In this document: piece after piece, positions 23,047 to 34,490 of the stretch
How positions within the stretch are numbered: position 1 is the stretch's first letter
Layout: every line of letters begins with the position of its first letter
Source: Pochonia chlamydosporia 170
Lineage: Eukaryota > Ascomycota > Sordariomycetes > Hypocreales > Clavicipitaceae
DNA length: 64,000 nt
NCBI RefSeq assembly: GCF_001653235.2
Contig: NC_035793.1
Span: 1,302,001 to 1,366,000 of the forward strand
Reading direction: 5' to 3'
Notes under the pieces: model-generated
Told to the model about the DNA's origin: nothing
Databases searched by the model: none
The model's input: only the letters and a program-made list of their open reading frames with translations
Position numbers and translations under genes: made by a program

Positions 23047-25023
23047 TTACTTGAAATGGGGAGTGTTGAGTAGAATGCCCATGAGACAACCACCGATGAG
23101 ACCAGCAATGGGGATAGTCATAATCCAAGAGAAAACAAGCAAGCCGACTCGCTGCCAGTTCACAGCCTTCAAGGTGCCATTGCACAGACCAACGCCAACA
23201 GTAGCTCCGGTGATGCACATGGACGTTGAAACCGGCAAGGAATATTGCGAGAAAACAAGGACGGTGATAGCGGCACCCATCTCCATCGAAGAGCCTCGGC
23301 TGGGTGAGTGATAGGTGATCTTGTTGCCCATGACTGTGAGATGAATTCGTTAGAACCATGTTTATGATAGAGATGGAGGAGCTCTTCTTACCTTTCATGA
23401 TATTGTAACCGTAAGTAATGAAACCGACACAGATGGTCAAGGCCATGACAGCAATTTGCCACAGCTCGACTTGAGAACTGGCAGCGAGAGCCTTGCCAGT
23501 AGACCAGGCAGAGTACATGGCTGCCCAGACACCAACCGCATTGCCGACATCGTTGGCACCATGGGCAAAGGAGGCAGTGCAAGCGGTAATGATCTGGACA
23601 AAAGAATACAAGTACTCGACTTCGTTGGGATACTTGGTGGCTTTGTCGTAAACACGTTGCATACGGCGTCCCTCAGGTGTGCCTTCGATACCGATTTGAG
23701 CAGAATGAATGTCATAGTGCATACCATAGAGAAGAGCAACGACGACCATAGCAGGAAGGCGTTTGGAGAGAGCAATCACGTTGTGCATCTCATATATGGA
23801 TCCAGCGCCCATAGGGTTAGCATGCAATCTGCGCATGGCCCAACCCAAGGGACCGCGGGCCTTTCTGAGCTTGGCGTGGTGGCGCTCTCTTGCTTCTTCC
23901 ATAAGCCTCTTGTAGCCATCTTGATTGCACTCGGCCAGAATCAGCTTGTTGTTGTTGTTCTTCGTTGTGGTTGTAGGTCGAGCAGTGGGTTCCGCTGCTT
24001 TCTCGGCATCGGAGATACTAGTTGACATGCCTTTGTTCTCGAGCACTCCAACATCTGACTGGCTGTTGTCGTCATCGCCAGTCTCCTCAGGGTCAGGCTG
24101 ATGAACGGTATAGTCAGGTACCTTGGCATGCACCGCATCTTCAGGAGCCTGACGGCTGAAGAGCATGGGGCCAAGCACAACATGCTTCAGTGTAACGGTG
24201 TAGTCCTTCTTGAGCACCTTTGCGTGAACGTAGGGAACGAAGAAGAGGGCAGACAGGACAAACAGACCCCAGCCAACGCCGAGAGTGACGGAAGCAATAA
24301 ACCACGCAGGCTTTTTGTCCAGGCCAAGTCTCGGGGAGCCCTTGTAGACGACGGAAAGAGTGCAAATGGTACCAGCGATCAGGAAGAAGAATGGAGAAGT
24401 CCACACAGCCCAAGGGATAGGGTTCTTTCGAACATGGACAACCAACTTGATAAGCATGAAGATAACAGCGGCGAAGACAGCAGAGATGGCGGGAGCCATT
24501 CCAAGGCCGGCGAAGATTGCGCCGAGGCCTTTGCCATTATTCCATCCCCACTGGACACCAGAGACACCAACAGTTGCGACACCAACGCCGGCAATGGATG
24601 AAATAAGAGAATAGGTAGAGGAGACGTGGGCGGAGTGGCGAGTACACCACTGGACCCAGAGGGAGGCACCAGCAGCGGCGCAAGTAAACGCAAGCAGTTG
24701 AACGCCAGCGTTATTTTGGAAAGCTGATAGGGGGATGATTCCATTCTTGATAGTCGATGCGGTTCGGGCACCCACGGCCAGAGCGCCGAGCATTTCGAAG
24801 ACGAGGCAGAGGACCATGGCTTGCCTGTAAGTCACGGACCGTGATGACACGCTGGTAGCCCAAGCATTGGCAACATCATCTATCGGCACGCCAAGAGTTA
24901 GCCATAATTCTGGGCAAAAACCTCATCAAAATTGTAAGACATACTTGCGCCATTGTTGAAGGCTTCAAGCAAGGCAAAGCCAGTGCCGATTACAAAAACG
25001 TAAGTGTACTCGGTCATCACCAT
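23047..25023 (-). CDS. pho89: sodium/phosphate symporter, PHO89 type (PiT family)
   Basis: Three exons (25023-24945, 24879-23392, 23333-23047) join in frame to 617 residues. The two inverted PiT repeats are diagnostic: NNGANDVANAWATS near residue 23 (split by intron 1) and AHGANDVGNAVGVW near 470. About 12 membrane segments flank a long cytosolic loop (about 235-390) with a polar, Asn-rich and acidic stretch, as in yeast Pho89 and Neurospora PHO-4. It imports phosphate with sodium across the plasma membrane, and relatives are induced by phosphate starvation. The first exon is only 79 bases and supplies the first PiT signature, so it is easily missed. No binding site for the phosphate regulator was confirmed. 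Confidence 0.93.
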
Positions 25024-26284
25024 CTTGGCGGAGGTTGTCTCGAATCCACGAGACTGGGGATAATTCCTCTGACGAAACTTGCAATTGAAGGAAGAAGAAA
25101 GAAATGAAACGAACTGAACAAGCCGCAGACAACTCTTTCGCTCGACCGGGTCAAAGAAGATGACAGGTTATAAGTACTCGGCCATATTTATTAATACTCC
25201 AATGTGCTTACTCCGTACATTTCCAAATTTTGCCTCGACACACCCACGTTTCCACTTGATTCAACGTCAAGCGATTCTTCAAGTCTCGGTGTCTCTTTCT
25301 GGCAGCCAAGAAGCCAAGACCACTGTGGCGGCGAAAAAAGATCAAGCAGGCCTCCGTGTCCAAGCCCAAGCTGACCATCAATATCCAATGATTGCATCTC
25401 AGACTTGCAATTAAGCTTAAAACGGGGCAGATGGGGCGTTGTCCTAACGGCTTGGCAGATCCGCAACATGAGGTCTGACTTTCGACCGAGTTGCCAATCA
25501 CATTGTTTCAAACCTCCACGTGTGAGAGAATGCGGAAAAAGAACACCCAGACTATTGCATTGTCCCATAATTTTTGAGCCGGGTGTTATTCCTATCACAG
25601 TATGTGGTCACGCTGCGCCGTCTGCTCATGCATCGCGAGGGGATGGCAAACTCGTTCCGGGCAAAGATGGACGTGGCTGTTTTTGCCGTTCGGTAGCCCA
25701 CGTGCGTGCAGAGTTTATTGACTTTGTTCTCGGTTGAAATCTAGACTCAATGGCGGTGATGCCGGTGTTGGATACAGCCTTCGGTAAGTGTTGGTTCATT
25801 CAGCTTCTACAAAACACTTCCATTGGGAGCTGTCAACTTTGCTTGCACGTGCTCGTGGCAAATTTCTTGTGTTTGTTTTACACGAATGAGGGTTGAGAGG
25901 TTCCGATACACCCGATTTTGACTTGGCAGACTTCTCATGAAACTTGACGCAGCTCAAAATAGACCATTGATGCCTCTCAGACTCTGGAACGCCAATACCC
26001 CGGGTTCCCCGGCAGTGATTGTGCTACAATTTTCAATCAGATATAATAAAGTGGAGTTTCTCATCATCAATATGCAGCATGACTGCATATGTCACCTTTT
26101 TCGTCTTCCAAATGCAAACTTGAACAGTCACTTCTCAGATCTTACGGGGTACTTGCATGCAAGTTGCCCAAAACCACCAGACTCCATGAGGAACATTGCA
26201 CAGCATATATCCCCAGCAACCATCTTGCACCGACCTGCGTAACTATTTTTCCTGCCGGGCGGCTTCTATGCTTATAAAGCTTTT

Positions 26285-26285
<1 letters not shown>

Positions 26286-26352
<67 letters not shown>

Positions 26353-26355
26353 AAA
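26286..26355. repeat. homopolymer tract T60 followed by A10
   Basis: Sixty consecutive T then ten A, preceded by TTTTG. It yields a spurious lysine-rich or phenylalanine-rich reading frame. It could be the tail of an old retroposed copy on the reverse strand or a plain homopolymer expansion. The true length may be affected by sequencing or assembly. Confidence 0.9.
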
Positions 26356-26608
26356 GGTACTCGACAATTACATCTCGTTTCCGGCTCGTCGACTACCATA
26401 CCCCGAACGCCAATCTCATATCATGCAACCCAGGCTGACACCGCTGGGATTCTCGGGAATAGATCTCATGCAACATTAAGAATGAATCTATACGCGCAGT
26501 TCACGCGGAGAAGACTACACAATTGCGCGACCCGCGAGCGATGCACCTCATCAACCCGCGACTGCCAAGAAACGGTTCCGATTTGTAAATTGAAAGCAAC
26601 GGCCATCC

Positions 26609-26641
26609 GGCACTTGGCTTTACGACGGCACTTGGCTTTAC
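26609..26641 (+). repeat. short tandem duplication, 18-base period
   Basis: GGCACTTGGCTTTAC occurs at 26609-26623 and again at 26627-26641. Confidence 0.8.
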
Positions 26642-27278
26642 ACCGAACGACTATTAATCCCATACAGCCTATCAAAACTCATAAATTCAGGTGTATTTTA
26701 CTCCGGGTTATTGTCGCAAATCCGAGCAGCAGGGTAGTAGTTTAAAGAGTAGGCCATGCGTGCTTGCGATTCATTTACATTGTCGGGCGTCCAAGGACAT
26801 GCACACTGGCTTGGGGTTGATGGCCAGCCCCCTTATACTCGCCTGTGTAATTTTCCATTTCCCCGATGGCCAAGTGAAAGTGAATGCATTCGCGGCAAGT
26901 GAAACAAGCATCTGTTTCTGTAACAACTTTGGTAAGTAACAAAAGATGCTGCTTGCCATTGCATGGGCCAAGAGGACCCGGGGGTTCTCTAGCACTTTTT
27001 GGCCCAGGCGCTCCCTTCAAGTACTCCTACATCAACTACTTCGTTGGAGATTCGAGAGAGCAAGATGGCGTTGGAGTGCTCCAAGATCCGTCGTTCTGAC
27101 GGCGGCGCTATGTATAGCTTGAATCATGAACATGGGCGCAATTTACTGTCTCGTTCAAGGTTTTTCCTTTTATGGAGACTGTGCATATAGCAAGAATATA
27201 TTTGCCAGCAAAAGGGCAGCCAAAGAGCTACATGCAAAGGTCCAAATAATGTTTAAGCATGATTTGTTTCGCAATTAC

Positions 27279-27306
27279 AGGTACCTACCTACCTAGGTAC
27301 CTACCT
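27279..27306. repeat. ACCTACCTAGGTACCT-type palindromic tract
   Basis: An array of TACC/GGTA words containing the perfect palindrome TACCTAGGTA at 27290-27299. A related perfect 16-base palindrome, AATTACCTAGGTAATT, occurs at 52480-52495. Confidence 0.7.
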
Positions 27307-28007
27307 CCTCTTTAAAGACAGCACTGAGCTCTCCGGTTTGCAGGCATCCTCGTCACCAGCGACTCAAATACCTGGGCCTTTGACAATTGGTTTGTGTGAA
27401 AGCGACATGGAGCGTGAAAATGCAATTGTAGCCCCGAGTTAGGACCGAGCCTTGGCGAAAACAGTCTGCAAATTAGTTGCCGGGTCCTTCCTTGATGTAG
27501 GTAAATCCAAGGTTTCAACCAATTTTCACACTAGAACACCTATGATATGTAATGAACAACACCTTGTCCCAGCATAGATCTGTCAATGTCATTCAAGTTT
27601 GGTTGGCTACAATTTATGGCACTTGAGATCTTGTGGCTGGAATCCCCTCCCTCTTATTTTCTCCTCACTAATACTAGTTGCAAATCAGCTCAAGTTTGGT
27701 CGATCAGGCCCAGCCGCACCGCCTTACGCCCAGATCCGGCTCCGAACCCCGGAAACATGTGCTGAAACAACCGCGGCCCAGGGCGAGATTTGTTCAGCCA
27801 AAGAAACCGCCGCTGAAGAAAGCCTGTGCCAGTAGATGACCATTCGGCCTTCGTTCCAAGAAATTGCCAAGTCTAAGGCATCTTGGACCAAACAAGCAAT
27901 CCATCTGCGTTTTACATCAGATAATAATAGATTTCGACTAGACCTCCATACTCTAGCACAACTACGAATTACTTCCCAACATATTCGGAACTTGCAAGTT
28001 ACTCAAA

Positions 28008-29130
28008 ATGCCGCAGGACGCAGAGCGACGGCCCCGTGCAACATTCCCCCAGGCAACGCACGTCGAGCGCTTGGATTCACACACGTACAGGATCAACCTC
28101 CACAGCGACTATTGCATCGGCGCAGGTAAGTCATTTGATGCTTGTTGTGAAGCAAAAATTGCCCATGTTTTGACCACAGGTCGATCCAGTTCCCAATGGC
28201 GGCTACACATCGTCGTGCATGCTCGCCGCCGCAAACACACACCTCGCTTCACGGGAACAGTCAGACACCGTAACCGCGCACTTTGAGTATCCGAACCGGA
28301 CGTCCTCAGGCCCGGCAATCGTCGTGATTGACGAGGTGAAGTTAGGGAGAACACTGTCGACTCTGCATCTAACCCTCTGGCAAGGCGAACTCCTCAATCA
28401 CGCGCCATGGGTGAATACCTCGGCATCTCGTCGCACCGTGCTTGCTTACACAACTCACACAAACTGGAGCAATTTCAAAGGCATGTCGGTCCTCACAGGA
28501 TATGAAGTGACGCCGGCTGCCTTGATGCCTCCAAAGCCGGACTTCAACTCCCTCAAGGCAAACGGCTCTGATGACGCATGGACACAAAGTAAATGGCCCG
28601 AGGCGTTTGGGCCCGCCGGTTCCAGTGGGAATTGGAGATTCTTCATCCCTCGTCAAGGTCCCTTAACTCCGGGGGTGTTAGACATGTGGATATGCCTGTC
28701 TAACGGGGAGAACATCACGCAGCAAGCTTTGCCATATGTTGTAGATGCCTTCCCTCATGACCTGCTCGCATTCATGATAGCTCCGGAAATTCGAGCGCTA
28801 ATGGAGGCGCCGCCAGCGGGCGTGGTAGAAGATGCCGCTACAGCTGAAGCTCGAGCAGAGGTGGCTCGCAAAAATAAAGAACGTGGAAGCATGTGGTTCC
28901 CGACTGTGTTGCTGAACCTGGAGACGAAGGGGGCGTTGACGCAGGAGGGCGCTGAGTGGTTGGCAGTCAAGGTGACGGGGAAGCAGATCAGAGATGGCAA
29001 GTTTGATCTTGAAGTTGTAGTGAGGGATGTTGATGGCCAGATGGTCATTTTGGCTCATCAGGTTGCCTTGATGGTGAGTTGGGAAAGAAATGTTGGCAAG
29101 AAAGGCGGGAAGAACAGGTCAGCGCTGTGA
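28008..29130 (+). CDS. acyl-CoA thioesterase-like hotdog protein (TesB/4HBT_3 type)
   Basis: Two exons (28008-28125, 28190-29130) join in frame to 352 residues; the acceptor at ATCCAG is chosen because it restores DYCIGAVPNGGY, a hallmark of the fungal thioesterase family. The N-terminal hotdog contains NGGYTSSCMLAAANTHL. The second half, with LDMWICLSNGENITQQALPYVVDAFP and WFPTVLLNLETKG, matches the C-terminal hotdog with its acidic helix. No signal peptide or peroxisomal tail is seen. It probably hydrolyses acyl-CoA or acyl thioesters in the cytosol; the chain length is unknown. It is followed on the same strand by a dehydrogenase and an FMN reductase. Confidence 0.8.
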
Positions 29131-29410
29131 GTTGGAGTTACTCGGAAGAGAAGATTATGCATATATCAACTTAATTAGATGACAAGAGGCGCCAAGATGG
29201 AACTATGATAATATGATTCGTGTCCAAATGGTGGCATCAACCATCATCCGTGAACCTGGACATTGTATTTTGGTCTGTTGCGATGCATCTCTCAATGACC
29301 CCCACTCAACTTGAGGCGGGGTTGCTAGCTTACCATGATCGAGTAATTGAGATAAAGTTATTCTCATATTACCTGTATTATTGCTCTTTGGCGAATCGGA
29401 GAGTTACAGG

Positions 29411-30351
29411 ATGTCAACCGTCGTATTGATCACCGGAGCCAGCACCGGGCTGGGATATGAAGTCGCCCGAGCCTTGTGCAGCTCAGACCAAGACTATGAG
29501 CTTGTCCTCGCGGCCATGACTGACTTGCTAGCATTTGAAACCAGAATGGCACTTTGGACCGAATTCCCGGACTCAGCTGGTCATGTACATCCAGTGACAA
29601 TGGATGTTGAAGACGACAACTCAATACAAAAGGCGTTCAACCTGGTCAAAGACAAATATGACAGGCTGGATGTGTTGGTGAATAATGCCGGTAGGTGCCA
29701 CGGAATCCACTGGGGAAATGGTGGACGAGCATCTCATTACGAAATGAATCTTCACAAGTGCTCACAAAAATATTAGGCGCACAGTTCGATCCAGTTGTCG
29801 AGTCTGGTAAGATGTCTCTACGCCAAGCTTGGAACAAAACATGGAGCGTCAACGCCGTCGGCTCGCAAATTGTCACAAACACCTTTATCCCTCTTTTACT
29901 CAAGTCTACCAATCCTCGATTATTATTCTTATCCAGCGGGACTTCCACACTGGCAGGCTCAGAAAACACCGATACCCCAATGAACAAATCCCCAGCAAAG
30001 GGATGGCCAAAGGAATCTGGAATCGGCGTGCCCGCATATCGAAGCTGCAAAACAGGAATCAACATGATGATGAGGTAAGAGGTCAAGACAACTCGACAAT
30101 TACAAAGCATTGAACTCTTAACTCAACTCAACAGAGAATGGCACCGAATTCTCAAAGACGATGGTGTCAACGTCTGGGCAATTTCACCAGGATACCTCGC
30201 CACAGGCCTGGGAGGCAGCGCAGAAGAAAAGAGGCAACAGGGAGCGCTGGAGCCGTCTGTGGGCGGCGAATTCATCCGCGATGTAATTGAAGGTGCGAGA
30301 GACGACGATGTTGGTAAAGTTATCACGAGATTTGGAATCCAGCCATGGTAG
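29411..30351 (+). CDS. short-chain dehydrogenase/reductase
   Basis: Three exons (29411-29690, 29777-30074, 30135-30351) join in frame to 264 residues, the usual SDR length. The cofactor motif TGASTGLG is at 8-15, NNAG at 91-94 (split by intron 1), the catalytic serine is Ser146 or Ser147, and Tyr181-x3-Lys185 reads YRSCK. SPGYLATGLGG follows as in classical SDRs. The segment after the second beta strand lacks the usual Gly-Arg for NADPH phosphate, so the cofactor preference is unclear. Substrate unknown. It may work with the nearby FMN reductase and thioesterase, but only proximity supports this. Confidence 0.85.
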
Positions 30352-30824
30352 CTGGCCAGTGGAAGAAAAAATTCCAAATGTGGCGAGTGGCTGAGAATGG
30401 TGCCTGGTTGGAAAGATTGGTGTGGATCGAATGAGGGAGCGGCCGACGGAGATGGTGTTGTCCAATTAAGCTATTTGGAAGAGCTGACAGATAATCAGTG
30501 ACATGCTTAGTTACATGACAAGATCTTAATCAGAAAGATCATCGAGATAAGGGGAACGCCCAACTGCAACTATTCATGCGAGCAAATATTACAAAGCCAT
30601 ACCCACGTGCAAACGTTTAGTCAATTGCAATTCCTAAACAGCAAAAGCGCAAGAGTTTAGCCAAAACAGCCACTTTCCATTCTTAGTTCCTTCCTTCCTT
30701 CCTTCCTTCCCAAACCCATAAATACGACTCCATACGCGAAATCTGCCTCGACTCCTCAATTTCCCCTTCACTTTCCCTTCCATCAGCCAGAAACATCGCA
30801 AGCAAAACAAAATAATCATCCAAA
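30352..30824 (+). promoter_or_regulatory. upstream region of the FMN reductase with a TTCC microsatellite
   Basis: Six TTCC units at 30687-30710 and an AT-rich CATAAATA box just after them precede the ATG at 30825. No gene is seen. Confidence 0.45.
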
Positions 30825-31439
30825 ATGGCCTCCAAAAAGACCGTCGCCCTCATCACGGGCAGCACCAGAAAAGTCCGTCTGGGGCCTTTCTTCACTGCCT
30901 ATGTGAGAGACATGGTTGCCCCTCAATGCCCCGCCATCAACTTTGAGATGGTTGATCTGGCCGATCACCCGTTGCCCATTTTCGACGAGACCAACTTGCC
31001 GGCCAGTCAGCCTGCTGATGATCCTACGCCTCACTATGAGCACGAGCACACGAAGAAGTGGTCGGCTGTGGTGCGGAAATACGACGCCTTCATCTTCGTC
31101 ACCCCACAGTACAATTGGAGTGTGCCGGCGGGCTTGAAGAACGCGCTGGACTTTTTGTTCCATGAGTGGAAGGGGAAGCCAGCGGGCATTGTGTCGTATG
31201 GCGGAAGGGGAGGTGGCAAGGCGGCGGCTCATTTGAGAGATATCTTGACTGGCCTGGACATGGCTGTGTTGCCTACGTCTCCGGGCTTGAGCACCTCGCG
31301 CAGAATGTTGCCGTATGTTGGGGAGCATAAATCTGTGTCGGATGAGGATAAGGCACGGTGGAAGGAGGCGGGTTCTGATTTGCAGATTGTGGCTTTGGCT
31401 CAGGAGTTGGGCAAGGAATTGGCAAAGGAGAAGAGTTGA
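30825..31439 (+). CDS. NADPH-dependent FMN reductase family protein
   Basis: Intronless, 204 residues. The flavodoxin-like fold is shown by ALITGSTRKVRLGP at the FMN-phosphate loop (residues 8-21), the conserved FVTPQYNWSVPAGLKNALDF (85-104) and SYGGRGGG at 126-133. Relatives include azoreductase/quinone reductase-like enzymes such as yeast Lot6. It would use NAD(P)H to reduce FMN, quinones or similar acceptors in the cytosol, commonly a redox-stress role. Convergent with the amidohydrolase at 31611, only 171 bases away. Confidence 0.9.
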   Translation: MASKKTVALITGSTRKVRLGPFFTAYVRDMVAPQCPAINFEMVDLADHPLPIFDETNLPASQPADDPTPHYEHEHTKKWSAVVRKYDAFIFVTPQYNWSVPAGLKNALDFLFHEWKGKPAGIVSYGGRGGGKAAAHLRDILTGLDMAVLPTSPGLSTSRRMLPYVGEHKSVSDEDKARWKEAGSDLQIVALAQELGKELAKEKS

Positions 31440-31610
31440 CTATGAAATGGTTTTGGCTTTGTTTACGTGTGTTCTTGGACATGCAGTGCACTGTTGGCGA
31501 GCATATACGCGAATGATGATGAAAATTGAATATTACGATTTCTCTACCTTGTTTCATGTCTCGTGACAATTCTGATATCCAAAACCGACCACACTGATGC
31601 ACTCACACGC

Positions 31611-33068
31611 TTACAACTCTTCTCCCCAAGGACCAATGCCAGGGCCTTTGAACAGCTTCCCACCTTTCCAAACCCATCCGATATTACTCTTCTTCTGTAG
31701 CACCTTGACATCCTCAACCGGATTCTCGCACACCCCAATCATGTCAGCCTCATAACCGACCTTCAACTGTCCGGTGAGAGGAACTTGCCCAGCCACCGTC
31801 AACGGCCCATTAGCAGTCGCCGCTTTAATAGCTTCCAGGTTGGACATGCCCGCTTCCACCGCATATTGTAGTTCAATCGCCATGTTGAATCCAGGTTCTG
31901 TGTCAGTCCCAAGCGCAAACGTACAACCAGCCTTGATGGCCTTCTTGTAGCCCTCGAGGGAGTGCGCTCCCACCTTCTTAGCCTTTTCGTAACTCTTCTT
32001 GGGGATGCCCTCGCCCTTGCTATCCAGAATCAAGTTGACAATAGTCCTTGTAGCCACAAAAATCGTCCCCTTTTCCTTGATCAAATCCACACACTCCTGA
32101 TCAGCGTATGACACGTGCTCAACAGAAGTTACACCTGCTTCTACGGCTTGGATGATGCCTGGCTTTCCGTGAACGTGGGCAGCGACAGTTCTCTCCATCC
32201 TCTTTGCTTCGGATATAATGGCATCAAGCTCTTCCCGGCTAAATTGGGCATAGAGAGGGTTATCGTCGCGCGATAGCACGCCGCCAGAAGCCATGACCTT
32301 GATACATCGTGCCCCACGGCGGATTTGCAGTCTCACTCCACGGCGACACTCGTCGACGCCATCCACAATGCAGCTCATTGTAGCTCCGAACTCGCCTGCT
32401 TTGATGGATCCGACGCCCATGTTGAGGAGTACGTCCCCAGCTGGCAAAGCAAAAAGATCGCCGTGGCCAGCCAACTGGCTCAAGCAAGCTCCGGCACTGT
32501 AGATGTTGGGGCCTACAAGAACACCATCTTCAATTGCCTTGGAAACTTCGCAGCCAAATCCGGCAAGATCTCTCATGGACGTGTATCCTCTCTGAATTGC
32601 ATCCCAGCATCCTCGAGCAAGACGCGCTCCAGACGTGGCTGGGTGATCTGCAAGGAAGGCGAGGGCCACCGAACCCTCTTCGGCGGCCCTTTGGTCGTTA
32701 ATTCCGCTGAAATGCACGTGGCAATCCCAAAGGCCGGGCATCAAATAAGGCACATCGTGCACCTTGTGAGGATTGGTGGTGTACTCGCTTGGTAGGTCCT
32801 CCTGTCGGCCAACCCATTCGATTACTTTGTTCTTGACCACCAGGGCGGCATCTTTGACTGGCTCGCCGTCGCCTGGAATGAGAAGCTTCGTGGTGACAAT
32901 GGTATAAAAGACCTTCTTTACCGCGTCTTCAACATCATCGTCTTGGGGCAGTGTTCTGCTAGTGCGGACGTTAATGCCGAAACCCGTGGAGTAGATGCGC
33001 CCGGATAACGGTTCAGAGTCGTCAATTGACTGGGCGGGTTCGTAGTTGGGAATCAGTCGTCTCGTCAT
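31611..33068 (-). CDS. metal-dependent amidohydrolase, ochratoxinase-like
   Basis: Intronless from ATG 33068, 485 residues. The two-metal amidohydrolase site is complete: His117 and His119 (DCHVHF), Lys257 (IKVMASGG, the carboxylated lysine), His298 (HVHG), His318 (EHVS) and Asp389 (LGTDT). From Lys257 on, each is 11 residues later than the known Aspergillus niger ochratoxinase residues as I recall them (K246, H287, H307, D378), and the C-terminal KGGKLFKGPGIGPWGE segment also matches. It would hydrolyse an amide bond, and ochratoxin A is one candidate among Xaa-amino-acid conjugates. The frame is open further upstream to 33320, but that extension is not family-like. No signal peptide is evident. 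Confidence 0.88.
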   Translation of the reverse strand: MTRRLIPNYEPAQSIDDSEPLSGRIYSTGFGINVRTSRTLPQDDDVEDAVKKVFYTIVTTKLLIPGDGEPVKDAALVVKNKVIEWVGRQEDLPSEYTTNPHKVHDVPYLMPGLWDCHVHFSGINDQRAAEEGSVALAFLADHPATSGARLARGCWDAIQRGYTSMRDLAGFGCEVSKAIEDGVLVGPNIYSAGACLSQLAGHGDLFALPAGDVLLNMGVGSIKAGEFGATMSCIVDGVDECRRGVRLQIRRGARCIKVMASGGVLSRDDNPLYAQFSREELDAIISEAKRMERTVAAHVHGKPGIIQAVEAGVTSVEHVSYADQECVDLIKEKGTIFVATRTIVNLILDSKGEGIPKKSYEKAKKVGAHSLEGYKKAIKAGCTFALGTDTEPGFNMAIELQYAVEAGMSNLEAIKAATANGPLTVAGQVPLTGQLKVGYEADMIGVCENPVEDVKVLQKKSNIGWVWKGGKLFKGPGIGPWGEEL

Positions 33069-34490
33069 GTCGCGTGAGTATATGGCTAACCAAACAAATT
33101 TACGATACGAGGGATTTATCAACAAGTGCGAATGGATTGAATAAGTAATACTAAATAAAGAGGAGAGGAGCCAAATGTCCGACTGTGAGTTACGCATACA
33201 AAAGCCAACCTCCGCATCAAATTGATCCTCCAAAGATTGTGGGGCAGGTAAGCTCTGATCGCACTTGCCTTTCCAGGAAGGCCGTTTCGGAATCAACCTG
33301 AGATCTGCCATGTCTCGCAATATTCCGAGCCTAATAACATGGCAGCCACGATATCTCGCTTGATGCAGGTACGTTTATTTGATGCATCGTCCTGGAAGCC
33401 CAAGGGTTCGATCATCATTGAAGATATATCCCATACCGAACTATCCAAAACGCAGTTCAGAAAGCCAAACAGACTCGTCAAACTCCAACATCTAGGGCCC
33501 GCGGAGGCTGACGGGTACGGCTACCGATTCAATGTTCGACAACATCCCAGCCAACAACTCTGACTAGGCCTCTCAAGAAGAAAGAAGAAGTGCCAGTCCA
33601 CAAAATACCACGTCTATCGAAACATGGAAATATGTCCTTATATTCATGTATCAAACTTGCGCAGAGATATCTCGCCACCAGAAACCACAGTCCGCTCAAC
33701 CTATCCCAGCCGTCTATAAGCGGATCACGGCTCAACATTGAACATGCCACTTAAAAAGTACCATGCACGTTCGAGAACTTTACATGATATAACCCATCCC
33801 AGCTATAAACACATCATGAACCTTTTTCCTGTCTTACCCTACCCTTGGCAAAGTTTTTTTTTTCTTTTTAAAAAAAAATCCTTCCGTCTCGGGACCCTTT
33901 GTAGCCTGTCAAAATCGCACACCACCAATTGGATCGCCTCCATCAGTCGAGATCCCGATGCAGCCACGTCCCTTTCGGGACCGTCTTACATGTGTCTGCC
34001 GTGTGGACCAGTCCCGACTACATCATCAAGCAAAAAGTCCGGCCATTACGTAGTCCGAATGAAAAGAAGAGTATTCCGGACCGTCGGTGGCTTCACGCTG
34101 CGGTTGGCTCGATCGATTCAATATCGAATATCGTTGGTCAGCTCGTGGTGGTCTTACTGTAGTTGTTCCGATGACAACCGTCAGCAAGAACGAGAATTTT
34201 CGAAGAATCATTCGATGACTCCTGTCTCAGGGATGTCTGGAAGGAATTTTTTACGAGGTCTGCCAAGATGAGGACGGCTAGAATTAGTATCATCGGACTG
34301 GAATGTTGGCTGTAGAGCTAACGGTCCAAGCTTCAACTATTCATCTATAAAAAGGGCCATTGTTCCCAGACAAAAAGAAAAATAAAAACAAGCTCATCAT
34401 TAAGCATCAACCTAAACATTACACAAAACACCAGCAAACACTCAGAAACTCATTCCAACACCCACAATCTCTTTTGGATACCTCCCCACC
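33069..34490. other. intergenic, 1.4 kb
   Basis: Promoter of the amidohydrolase (reverse) and of the cysteine-rich protein gene (forward). It contains a T/A homopolymer patch near 33857-33889. No supported gene; the frame at 33738-34271 is not protein-like. Confidence 0.4.
34346..34354 (+). promoter_or_regulatory. TATA box of cysteine-rich secreted protein gene
   Basis: TATAAAAAG, 137 bases before the ATG at 34491. Confidence 0.45.

Larger units (their letters stand above)
25024..28007. other. gene-poor interval, 3 kb
   Basis: No supported gene. It holds the promoter of the phosphate permease, a T60A10 tract at 26286-26355, an 18-base tandem unit (GGCACTTGGCTTTAC) at 26609-26641 and an ACCTACCTAGGTACCT-type palindromic tract near 27280-27306. 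Confidence 0.5.

Noticed and set aside
26142..26438. Lysine-rich or phenylalanine-rich reading frames
   Set aside because: They are translations of the T60A10 tract.
28171..28180. Alternative acceptor CACAG for the thioesterase intron
   Set aside because: It shifts the frame; the later ATCCAG acceptor restores the conserved VPNGGY.
33069..33320. N-terminal extension of the ochratoxinase-like frame
   Set aside because: The 84 extra residues do not resemble the family, and ATG 33068 gives the expected length.
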